A DNA stretch of 5,554 nucleotides, taken from NCBI GenBank assembly GCA_946481035.1, contig CAMLNK010000341.1, positions 1 to 5,554 of the forward strand. Reading direction: 5' to 3'. Source of the DNA: an uncultured Dyadobacter sp. (lineage in GTDB: Bacteria; Bacteroidota; Bacteroidia; Cytophagales; Spirosomataceae). The position numbers were made by a program, and so were the translations under genes. Below the pieces are notes generated by a model, which worked only from the letters and a program-made list of their open reading frames with translations, was not told where the DNA came from and made no database searches. Each line of letters opens with the position of its first letter. Position 1 is the stretch's first letter. Below, in pieces: positions 1-5,554 of this stretch.

Positions 1-842
1 GTAATGCGGTGTTCCAGCCCTTCAACAAGCACATTCGACCGCCTGATCGCGATGTTGCGGCTATAATAGGTATACTTTGATTCGGCCTTATTGGCAATAG
101 TGGTGAAACGACCACCGGTGATTTTCAGCGGTTTCTCGTCGATAGGTAATGCGGTAATATCCGTGATCTGATCAAAATTCCAGATGATCGGTGCATTCAT
201 ATCAACCTTACCGTTTTTATCCACCACAAAAATATCCGTCTGCGAAGACCCATTGTTTTGGTTGAGCCCGAACCGGATGTATTGTTTCACATTGGAATTT
301 GTGACGGTGATCAGGCATGGACCAGGCAACGACGCCTCGATTTTTTCCTGGTTCCTTTTGAGTGAAGTGATCTTTTCCAGTTTAAATGGCTTAAGTCCCG
401 AACTAACCGTAAAAACGGAAGCATTGCGGTTTTGCACTTCGGTATCGTCGATCATGAATGCAGCTTTTCCAAAATCGGTGTCGGTCCGGATTACCACCGT
501 GCGTTCTTTACCACCAATGTAGTAGGTCGCTCCATCGTCGGCTTTCACGGATAATCCGTGCATATTGGCAAATGCGTGGGTTGCGGCGATCGCGTCTACA
601 TCGTCGGCCTTGCCGTCGCCGATCGCACCGAAATCACGATAGCGAACCACACCGGCTTTTTTATACCTGCGAGCGTCCCCGGGGGCTACATTCACCTGCA
701 ATTCGCCTTTTTCATTGGTATAAACCCCGGTTTTCTTGTTTTCGGAGGTAACTACCACACTTTCGACCAAACCTTTATCCTGCGCTTGCATTACAAACGG
801 GCAGGTCAAAAGAAGAAACATCAGAAGCGCATATTTTGTCAT
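1..842 (-). CDS. Secreted right-handed beta-helix protein, pectate-lyase superfamily, N-terminal part (3' end outside window)
   Basis: The frame is open from an ATG at 842 to the window edge, giving 280 residues with no stop. Residues 1-20 form a Sec signal peptide: a Lys near the start, a hydrophobic core (residues 5-18) and a likely cut after MQA. Residues 66-85 carry VRYRDFGAIGDGKADD, matching the DFGAxGDGxxDD signature that opens the first coil of pectate-lyase-superfamily (PF12708-like) and GH28/GH55-type beta-helix proteins. Further on, the chain is rich in short beta-strand patterns and Asn/Gly/Thr turns, as expected for a helix scaffold. Such proteins are exported and usually bind or cleave polysaccharide. 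The catalytic residues normally lie in later coils outside the window, so lyase, hydrolase or non-catalytic roles cannot be separated. Residues 21-60 precede the helix motif and were not recognised. No Shine-Dalgarno precedes the start, and no clean TAnnTTTG box is seen upstream, so the promoter is unassigned. A terminator at 937-973 separates it from the hydrolase gene. Confidence 0.8.
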   Translation of the reverse strand, partial: MTKYALLMFLLLTCPFVMQAQDKGLVESVVVTSENKKTGVYTNEKGELQVNVAPGDARRYKKAGVVRYRDFGAIGDGKADDVDAIAATHAFANMHGLSVKADDGATYYIGGKERTVVIRTDTDFGKAAFMIDDTEVQNRNASVFTVSSGLKPFKLEKITSLKRNQEKIEASLPGPCLITVTNSNVKQYIRFGLNQNNGSSQTDIFVVDKNGKVDMNAPIIWNFDQITDITALPIDEKPLKITGGRFTTIANKAESKYTYYSRNIAIRRSNVLVEGLEHRI

Positions 843-936
843 AAGGGTTGGTTTAGTCTCTATCAGTTTCAAAAGACAACTTCGTAAAAAAATACTTTCT
901 GCATGCCGGGAAAGCGATCTTACTACTGACCAAAGC

Positions 937-973
937 AAAAGCCAACTGTTCTTTTAAAAACTGCTGGCTTTTT
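937..973 (-). terminator. Candidate intrinsic terminator of the SGNH hydrolase gene
   Basis: AAAAGCCA (937-944) pairs perfectly with TGGCTTTT (965-972). The intervening bases extend the stem imperfectly (GTT with AAC, TT with AA around a TTAA loop), with mismatches between the segments. Read on the minus strand, the hairpin begins about 45 nt after the hydrolase stop codon and ends in GGCTTTTGCTTT, a broken T tract. The A/T symmetry means it could also work on the plus strand, where the stem ends in TTTTT, but no plus-strand gene reads into it. Confidence 0.55.
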
Positions 974-1018
974 CCGGGACCAATTCCAAACCTTTTATTA
1001 CCCAAATGGCAATGCTGA

Positions 1019-2035
1019 TCAATACTTCAAATCCCTGATTTTTTTAACAACCCTGTTAGCAATAATCTGATAACCGAAGTTATTAAGGTGAATTTCATCC
1101 GTATTGTTAGCCGCGCGCATACGGTGAGGGAAATTCCCTCTTTCAATATCTTCCAAATCCCCCGCAGTCGGTGTAAATCCGATGTCGCTCATCTCCGACT
1201 CGGTGGGCGGTGTCATGGGCACGAACGAATCGCGGTACAGCATCGCAAGCTCGTCGTTGAAGGCGGTAAGCCTGGCATAGCGGTCGGTTCCTTTGTTTTC
1301 GGTGGCGGCAGGCAATATCCCCAACACCAGGTAGCGCCGCGGCTCTGCAATGTAATCCACTGAACTTTTGATCGCAGAGAGTATATTCTCCTGCGGCTGG
1401 CCCCAGGTCATATCATTCCGGCCGTACCAGAGGATTTGCGTAGCGCTCCGCAAACGCGCCGCGTCTTCCAGTTCGAATACGGAATCATCGGGAATCTGAA
1501 TGTCGGTCGGAGTTTCGGACAGCGGCTGGTTGCCGGTATCGACATCAGCTTCGCCCTCGGCAACCGGCTGAACGGTGTAGTTTTCACCCACGTCCGGCAC
1601 AAATTTACGCGTGATAGTGCATTGCACGCCCGCGAGGGTACCGGTCCGGCTGTAAACGTCACCATTCAGCGGAGTCGACAGAAATTCATTATTGAGCTTC
1701 GTCACGGTTACCGGCTTCGTGCCGTCGAACTTACCGCCTGCCACGGATACCTTTAAAGGAACGCCTCCCTGCCGTATCGCGATCGATAATGCTATCTGCC
1801 CGTTAATACCGTCATTAAAAACCGGTCGTTCGGGGAAAACGTCGCCTACCCAATCACCCAACGGCCTGGTGCCGCCGGTTCCGATGGTGAGGCTATCGCC
1901 GAAAAAAGCGAGTGTTTTGTCGCGTTTGTCCTTTTTGGAAGGGATGATTTTGTCGAGCAGGTCGTCACAGGAAGTCAGGAGCATTGTGGAAAGGGCCGCT
2001 GCCCCAGATTGACGAAAAAAGCGTCTGCGGCTCAT
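1019..2035 (-). CDS. SGNH/GDSL-family hydrolase, predicted twin-arginine-exported lipoprotein with an inserted beta-rich segment
   Basis: The 338-residue product from the ATG at 2035 carries the SGNH blocks in order: block I FFGDSLTIG (nucleophile Ser48), block II NDGINGQ (about 74-80, Gly76/Gly79), block III GRND (205-208, oxyanion Asn207) and block V DEIH (Asp313, His316), followed by the usual LNNFGYQIIA helix. Family members are serine esterases, lipases or acetyl-esterases; the substrate here is unknown. The N terminus MSRRRFFRQSG is a twin-arginine motif followed by a short hydrophobic stretch and LLTSC (Cys23), a lipobox. The acidic residues after Cys (CDD) suggest an exported lipoprotein. 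Block III lies about 157 residues after the nucleophile, longer than usual, because residues 88-188 form a Gly/Val/Thr-rich insert opening with RQGGVP. The start was chosen because the Tat motif follows it directly. In-frame ATGs at 2083, 2089 and 2146 would add 16, 18 or 37 residues, and none has a Shine-Dalgarno. Flanking hairpins suggest single-gene transcription. Confidence 0.88.
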   Translation of the reverse strand: MSRRRFFRQSGAAALSTMLLTSCDDLLDKIIPSKKDKRDKTLAFFGDSLTIGTGGTRPLGDWVGDVFPERPVFNDGINGQIALSIAIRQGGVPLKVSVAGGKFDGTKPVTVTKLNNEFLSTPLNGDVYSRTGTLAGVQCTITRKFVPDVGENYTVQPVAEGEADVDTGNQPLSETPTDIQIPDDSVFELEDAARLRSATQILWYGRNDMTWGQPQENILSAIKSSVDYIAEPRRYLVLGILPAATENKGTDRYARLTAFNDELAMLYRDSFVPMTPPTESEMSDIGFTPTAGDLEDIERGNFPHRMRAANNTDEIHLNNFGYQIIANRVVKKIRDLKY

Positions 2036-2245
2036 ACCCCCGCCGATAGGGCGGCCGGGGTCAGTGTGTTGGAATGACTTCATTTTCATGATGGAACGTT
2101 GACTGTCTAGGTGCATACGGGCACATGGGATGCGCCTGCATAGCATATTCGCAATAATCGTTCCACAAATCGCCGGGTCGCCCGGTTTACATTGTCAAGG
2201 AATTTCTACAATGTTTTACGGCAAAACAATTAGGATTATATCCAA

Positions 2246-2286
2246 CAATATGGATAAATTCCATTATCTTTGACTATCCAATATTG
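2246..2286. repeat. Inverted repeat, possible operator or leader hairpin
   Basis: CAATATGGATA (2246-2256) is the reverse complement of TATCCAATATTG (2275-2286) except for one extra A in the right arm. The arms are 18 bases apart. Further half-sites lie just to the left: GGAT (2233-2236) and TATCC (2239-2243). The repeat encloses the TATCTTTG box at 2265-2272 and lies upstream of the hydrolase gene, where a dimeric regulator might bind. AT-rich DNA gives such dyads by chance fairly often, so the functional reading is inference. Confidence 0.4.
2265..2272 (+). promoter_or_regulatory. Candidate Bacteroidota promoter -7 box on the plus strand
   Basis: TATCTTTG fits the Bacteroidota primary sigma factor -7 consensus TAnnTTTG exactly and would start transcription near 2278. 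No convincing TTG/TTTG -33 element sits about 19-21 bases upstream, which weakens the call. It points rightward, away from the hydrolase gene and antisense to the 3' end of the permease transcript. No recognisable protein-coding gene follows it, only the hairpin at 2324-2352. Confidence 0.35.
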
Positions 2287-2323
2287 CCATACATAAATTG
2301 GGTTTTAGGGTTGTATAATGATC

Positions 2324-2361
2324 ACATTCCGGAGGTACTGCTTCCGGAATGTTTATTATTT
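2324..2361. terminator. Perfect 10-bp hairpin downstream of the permease gene; T-rich tail on the plus strand
   Basis: ACATTCCGGA (2324-2333) and TCCGGAATGT (2343-2352) form a perfect 10-bp stem with a 9-nt loop, beginning 21 nt after the permease stop codon. On the minus strand the stem is followed by GATCATTATAC, which is not a good T tract, so for the permease mRNA it may act as a weak terminator or a 3'-end stabiliser. On the plus strand it is followed by TTATTATTT, which fits an intrinsic terminator for a transcript arriving from the left. Confidence 0.65.
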
Positions 2362-2373
2362 GACAGGCCCGAC

Positions 2374-4761
2374 TCACTCAGCCCGCAAGCTTTTTACCGG
2401 GTTTGTCAGTGCCGCTTTAATGCTCTGAAAACTGATCGTAGCCAACGCAACGCCTACCGAAAGTGCCGCAGCCAGCACAAAAACCCAGATTTCAATATCA
2501 ATTTTATAAGTATACTCTTTCAAAAACGACTGCATGGCATACCAGGCAATGGGCGCCGCAATGACGAATGCAATGAGCATGAGTTTCAAAAAGTCGCGCG
2601 AAATCAGCTGCACAATGCTGTAAATAGTGGCACCAAGCACTTTGCGGACACCTATTTCCTTTGTACGCTGGGTTACTACGAACGAAACAAGCCCGAACAG
2701 CCCCAGAGAGCCGATGAGTATGCCCAATACCGCGAATATTTGGAGGAAATTGGAGAGCTTCCGCTCACTGTCGTAGAAGCTTTTGATATCGTCTTCCAGG
2801 AATTTGGGTTCGTAATAATTATTGGGAAACATGGCTTTCCAATGCTCGCCAATATGCGCGAGTGCTTCCTGCTTTCTGGCATTGTCGATCCGGATGCCGG
2901 CAAGCTGAAAGTTCCAGCCTGCATACACGTACACATGCGGCATGAGTTTGGTTTTGAGATCTTCGGAATGATAGTCCTTTACTACGCCGATGACGTTCAG
3001 TTTCATGCCCCAGAATTCGAGCTGCGTCCCTATTACCTTTTCTATATTTCTGAATCCCAGATCACGTGCGGCCTTTTCGTTGACCACCACGTCGGCAAAC
3101 TGGGTACCCTTGCTTTCACGCGTGGTGTCGCTGGCCGTCAGCATGCGGCCGACAAGCAGCGGAATGTGGAAAAAGTGAAAGTAATTGGTATCGATGTGCT
3201 GGAGACGGAATGTTTCCTCCCCGTCGGGCAGGCCCGGGTGCTTCACGGTCCCCCACCAGTGGTTGCGTTTGCTCGCCGGGGTTGTAAGGCCGAATGCAAC
3301 CTCACGGATCTCGGGATGCTGTTTCAGCTGCTGCCGGAAACGCTCGCGTAGCACCGCTCTTCGGTCGGGCATATTAACGGTGACAATGCCGCTTTTCGCG
3401 AAACCGAGATCTTTTTCATAAAAATACCGGATCTGCTTCATCGCGAGCAAAGTGCAGATGACCAGTACCTGCGCGATCACAAATTGCAGGACCACGAGCG
3501 ACGACCTCAGCGAAATACCGCCGGCAGGCAACACTACACGGTTTTGCAAAGCCTTCACCGGCTGAAAGCCCGAGAGAATGAGCGCCGGATAGAGCCCGGC
3601 GAACAGCGTAACTACAACCGTCAGACCGCCCAGAAAAAGAAAAGTACCGGCATTCCAGACCGTGGAGCCGTCTATATGCGTATTCAAAAGCTCCGAAGAA
3701 TAGGTAACGAGTTTTCCCGCCAGCAATGCGCCCAGGGAGGTTGCCAGCAACACCAGTAAGACCGTTTCTCCAAAAAACTGGAAAATGAGCTGCTTCCTGC
3801 CGCTGCCCAGCACTTTACGCACCGCGACCTCGCGCCCCCGCTGGATAGCCTGGACGGTCGCAAGGTTCACGAAATTGATACATGCGATAAATATCAGGAA
3901 AATGCCAATGCTCGTAAGCGTATAGAGCATCCATTTGGGCATCGAATAGTTGAACGGATCTTTGGTGGTGTCGAAATGCATTTCCGAAAGGGGCTGCAAT
4001 TCGTACGAGGCTACCGTCGTTTCTTCCGGCCGGCTTTTGGAAAAACGGGTCAGTCCCGCATTGATAGTTGCGGTTGAAGTGCCCGGTTTCAGCAACACAT
4101 AGCCTTGATGCATGGAATCGCCGCCGCCGAGTTTGTCCTCCTGGGCGAGGTCGGGTTGTATTTTCTTCATTGTTTCCCACGAAATGATCATTTCCATCGG
4201 GAATTCGGTGTTAATGGGCAGATTGCCTATCACGCCGGTCACGGTAAGGTCCGTACGGTTGTCGTAGCGGAGCCGCTTGCCGATCGCATTGCCTTTGAAA
4301 AGCTTCTTCGCAGTCCGCTCGTCAAGTACTACCTGCCCGGGAGCACTGAGCGACTGTCTGGGATTCCCTGCAACCCAGCGGATATCCAGCATTTCAAGCA
4401 TTGCGGGCTCGGTAAAAAAGATATTGTTCTGGTTGAAAATATCCGCTCCAATCTGCACCGCCGCAGGGTTCATACCGTACAAATTAGCAGCCGCCTCCAC
4501 ACCGGAAAACTGCGTTTTCAGTATTTTAATAATCGTCTGGTGCACGTGCGACTGATGGTCGCCGAACTTATCCACTGACTTTACGCGGTAAATGCGGTCG
4601 GCTTTCGGATGAAAACGGTCGAAACTGTATTCAAACCGCACGATCCAGAAAAGCGTGATAGCGACGCCCAGGCCGAGCGTAAGGCCTGTGAGGTTGATGA
4701 ACGTGTACAACCGGTTCTTTTGCAGGCTCCGGTAAGCGGTTTTGAAGTAGTTCCCGATCAT
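2374..4761 (-). CDS. ABC transporter permease with two FtsX/MacB-type domains
   Basis: The 795-residue product is a full-length member of the large Bacteroidota FtsX-like permease family. Predicted membrane segments are near residues 20-42, 279-301, 329-350, 372-396, 419-440, 672-697, 724-744 and 757-778. Two large extracytoplasmic regions (about 45-275 and 445-670) resemble MacB periplasmic core domains. The layout is two repeats of soluble domain plus FtsX domain. The conserved cytoplasmic motif after the first helix of each FtsX domain is present twice: GREVAVRKVLGSGRKQL (309-325) and TKEIGVRKVLGATIYSIVQL (700-719). The repeats end in PVKALQ (401-406) and NPVKSLRAE (787-795), also matching. 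By analogy with MacB and LolCE, such permeases couple ATP hydrolysis by a separate ATPase to mechanical movement of substrates (peptides, lipoproteins, antibiotics) outside the inner membrane. The substrate here cannot be told. No ATPase gene is in the window. The ATG at 4761 gives the family-typical N terminus MIGNYFKTAYRSLQKNR. The gene is flanked by a terminator and its own candidate promoter upstream and a hairpin downstream. Confidence 0.95.
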   Translation of the reverse strand: MIGNYFKTAYRSLQKNRLYTFINLTGLTLGLGVAITLFWIVRFEYSFDRFHPKADRIYRVKSVDKFGDHQSHVHQTIIKILKTQFSGVEAAANLYGMNPAAVQIGADIFNQNNIFFTEPAMLEMLDIRWVAGNPRQSLSAPGQVVLDERTAKKLFKGNAIGKRLRYDNRTDLTVTGVIGNLPINTEFPMEMIISWETMKKIQPDLAQEDKLGGGDSMHQGYVLLKPGTSTATINAGLTRFSKSRPEETTVASYELQPLSEMHFDTTKDPFNYSMPKWMLYTLTSIGIFLIFIACINFVNLATVQAIQRGREVAVRKVLGSGRKQLIFQFFGETVLLVLLATSLGALLAGKLVTYSSELLNTHIDGSTVWNAGTFLFLGGLTVVVTLFAGLYPALILSGFQPVKALQNRVVLPAGGISLRSSLVVLQFVIAQVLVICTLLAMKQIRYFYEKDLGFAKSGIVTVNMPDRRAVLRERFRQQLKQHPEIREVAFGLTTPASKRNHWWGTVKHPGLPDGEETFRLQHIDTNYFHFFHIPLLVGRMLTASDTTRESKGTQFADVVVNEKAARDLGFRNIEKVIGTQLEFWGMKLNVIGVVKDYHSEDLKTKLMPHVYVYAGWNFQLAGIRIDNARKQEALAHIGEHWKAMFPNNYYEPKFLEDDIKSFYDSERKLSNFLQIFAVLGILIGSLGLFGLVSFVVTQRTKEIGVRKVLGATIYSIVQLISRDFLKLMLIAFVIAAPIAWYAMQSFLKEYTYKIDIEIWVFVLAAALSVGVALATISFQSIKAALTNPVKSLRAE

Positions 4762-4808
4762 ATTTCAAGGCAGGTTACAGTTGAAACAGCGCATTCAGGG
4801 ACGTCATT

Positions 4809-4816
4809 CAAAAATA
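4809..4816 (-). promoter_or_regulatory. Candidate promoter -7 box of the ABC permease gene
   Basis: On the minus strand the bases read TATTTTTG, an exact match to the Bacteroidota TAnnTTTG -7 element. Transcription would start near 4803 and leave a leader of about 42 nt before the ATG at 4761. The nearest TTTG for a -33 element lies 23 bases upstream, in the loop of the preceding terminator, a little further than usual. The box starts only 8 bases past the preceding gene's terminator T tract, so the two units are closely packed. Confidence 0.45.
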
Positions 4817-4823
4817 GCCTGCC

Positions 4824-4853
4824 AATTAAAAGAGGCCGTCAAAAACGGCCTCT
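4824..4853 (-). terminator. Intrinsic terminator of the T9SS-cargo gene
   Basis: AGAGGCCGT (4831-4839) and ACGGCCTCT (4845-4853) form a perfect, GC-rich 9-bp stem with a 5-nt loop. On the minus strand the stem is followed directly by TTTAATT (4830-4824). It lies about 83 nt downstream of the stop codon at 4936-4938. This is the clearest terminator in the window and separates the T9SS-cargo gene from the permease gene. Confidence 0.85.
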
Positions 4854-4935
4854 CTACGCTGATATCGAAGAAGTTTAGAAATCCGGCTGTCCGCAACCGG
4901 ACAAAATCCGTTCAGCATTGGACATCCTCAAACCA

Positions 4936-5554
4936 CTACCTCAATACCAAAACCTTTTGCTGTACCACCCTGTCGTGCCCCGCCATGCGGACGACATAAA
5001 TGCCCGAAACCGTATTGCCAAGCGGGATATTGACGGGTCCGCTCCTACCCCCGATTTTTTCAGTTAACACTACTTGTCCGCCCGCATTCACAATTTCGAC
5101 CGTTTGAAAAGGCTCTTCGACAAGCAGGTTCATTTCGCTGCTGCTGATGAGCGAAGGCCGTACAAAGAGCTCACCCGCGCGCTCTCCGTCGCGGTTGACC
5201 ATGATCATTTTGGAATACCTGAAACTTTCATCGGTATCGGTCATTTTAAGGCGGTAGTACAGATCTCCATTCTCCAAAGTGCTGTGTGTAAATGAATATG
5301 AGTTGCCAGCAGCTGCATTGGCCCCTTCGACCGAGCCTATGCGCTCAAATTGACGGGCATCGTGGCTGTACTCAATATCGAACGCTTTGAAATCCTTTTC
5401 CATAGCTGTTTTCCATGCCAGTCGCACCCCTTCGGCGCCAGGCGTTCCAGAAAAATCGACCAGCGTTACAGGCAGAGGGTCTTCCGCTTCGATTCGGTAG
5501 ACGGCAGTGGCGGCAACCGCGTATATTTCGCCCGCTTCATCTTCGCCAATGTCC
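4936..5554 (-). CDS. C-terminal part of a secreted T9SS cargo protein, probably a glucose/sorbosone-dehydrogenase-like beta-propeller (5' end outside window)
   Basis: The frame is open from the window edge to a TAG at 4938-4936, showing 205 residues. Residues 1-21, DIGEDEAGEIYAVAATAVYRI, resemble the last blade of PQQ-dependent or glucose/sorbosone dehydrogenase propellers (GEDExGELYV...VYRI). NHL or other propellers end in a similar way, so the enzyme assignment is tentative. Residues 27-119 form an Ig/FN3-like domain common in Bacteroidota secreted proteins (LPVTLVDFSG, RLAWKTAMEKDFKAFDIEYS, YYRLKMTDTDESFRYSKMIMV). Residues 128-205 match a T9SS type A sorting domain: beta strands, then VEIVNAGGQVV, then SGIYVVRM and a terminal QQKVLVLR. 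That domain directs passage through the outer membrane and surface anchoring or release. The usual YPNP at its start is replaced by VRPSLI. An internal GTG at 5427 is not the start, because domain homology continues upstream of it. A strong terminator follows the gene. Confidence 0.85.
   Translation of the reverse strand, partial: DIGEDEAGEIYAVAATAVYRIEAEDPLPVTLVDFSGTPGAEGVRLAWKTAMEKDFKAFDIEYSHDARQFERIGSVEGANAAAGNSYSFTHSTLENGDLYYRLKMTDTDESFRYSKMIMVNRDGERAGELFVRPSLISSSEMNLLVEEPFQTVEIVNAGGQVVLTEKIGGRSGPVNIPLGNTVSGIYVVRMAGHDRVVQQKVLVLR

Larger units (their letters stand above)
2036..2373. other. Spacer between the permease and hydrolase genes
   Basis: If the hydrolase starts at 2035, this 338-base stretch holds no conserved gene. 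Bases 2036-2146 remain open in the hydrolase frame and may be an N-terminal extension or the leader. Bases 2173-2185 form a small GC hairpin (CCGGG, loop TCG, CCCGG). Bases 2200-2320 are distinctly AT-rich and hold GGATA/TATCC half-sites and a plus-strand TATCTTTG box. No clean minus-strand TAnnTTTG box was found for the hydrolase. The nearest are one-mismatch versions, TATTGTTG (2243-2250) and TTGTTTTG (2222-2229), plus a TATAAT at 2235-2240, so its promoter is undecided. The permease-side end carries the 2324-2352 hairpin. Confidence 0.6.

Noticed and set aside
795..842. LLTC near residue 14 of the beta-helix protein read as a lipobox
   Set aside because: Thr just before Cys is disfavoured for lipoprotein processing, and the hydrophobic stretch continues to a good MQA signal peptidase I site at residue 20.
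184..887. Several overlapping plus-strand frames of 97-112 codons
   Set aside because: They are antisense to the beta-helix gene, which has a signal peptide and the DFGAxGDG motif on the minus strand.
843..1018. Promoter search for the beta-helix gene
   Set aside because: The best matches (GTCTTTTG, TATTTTTT on the minus strand) miss the TAnnTTTG consensus and lack a spaced TTG, so no promoter is called.
1088..2012. Plus- and minus-strand frames of 85-106 codons inside the hydrolase gene
   Set aside because: All overlap the SGNH gene, whose catalytic blocks are intact in a single frame.
2173..2185. GC hairpin CCGGG-TCG-CCCGG upstream of the hydrolase gene
   Set aside because: Only 5 bp with a 3-nt loop and no T tract. 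It may be a leader hairpin, but it is too small to call as a terminator or riboswitch.
2284..3351. Long 355-codon plus-strand open frame starting at a TTG
   Set aside because: It lies almost wholly antisense to the well-supported permease gene, its translation has no recognisable domain and is rich in His/Cys/Arg typical of a shadow frame, and codon-position bias of the permease explains its length.
4105..4578. 157-codon plus-strand open frame
   Set aside because: Antisense to the permease gene, with a low-quality translation and no motif.
4936..5427. Stand-alone 163-residue protein starting at a GTG at 5427
   Set aside because: The same frame continues without a stop to the window edge, and the Ig/FN3-like domain and propeller end start upstream of the GTG, so this is the C-terminal part of a larger gene.

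Overview
The window looks like a stretch of a Bacteroidota chromosome, probably Cytophagales (Dyadobacter/Spirosomaceae-like; this placement is inferred from protein style only). The supporting signs are a type IX secretion (T9SS) type A sorting domain on one protein, a roughly 795-residue two-FtsX-domain ABC permease of the kind that is abundant in this phylum, start codons without Shine-Dalgarno sequences, and TAnnTTTG promoter -7 boxes. Coding DNA is moderately GC-rich and the spacers are clearly AT-richer.

All four genes lie on the minus strand, so the window is transcribed from right to left. From right to left they are: (i) the C-terminal 205 residues of a secreted protein, with a beta-propeller end resembling glucose/sorbosone dehydrogenases, an Ig/FN3-like linker domain and a T9SS sorting domain (4936-5554, cut by the window edge); (ii) a complete FtsX/MacB-type ABC transporter permease (2374-4761); (iii) a complete SGNH/GDSL hydrolase with a twin-arginine lipoprotein signal (1019-2035, possibly starting as far upstream as 2146); (iv) the N-terminal 280 residues of a secreted right-handed beta-helix protein of the pectate-lyase superfamily (1-842, cut by the window edge).

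The genes do not form one operon. A strong intrinsic terminator (4824-4853) separates the first two, a perfect 10-bp hairpin (2324-2352) follows the permease, and an imperfect hairpin with a T-rich tail (937-973) follows the hydrolase. The permease has its own candidate promoter (4809-4816). Three of the four products are exported, which would fit surface carbohydrate or ester metabolism, but nothing here ties them into one pathway.

The least explained part is the spacer between permease and hydrolase (2036/2147-2373). It holds a plus-strand TATCTTTG promoter box inside an inverted repeat. About 50 bases further on is a hairpin whose T-rich tail is on the plus strand. Together these would define a plus-strand RNA of roughly 80 nt. 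I found no CRISPR array, tRNA, rRNA, insertion sequence or defence system, and no clear sign of a wholly new system.
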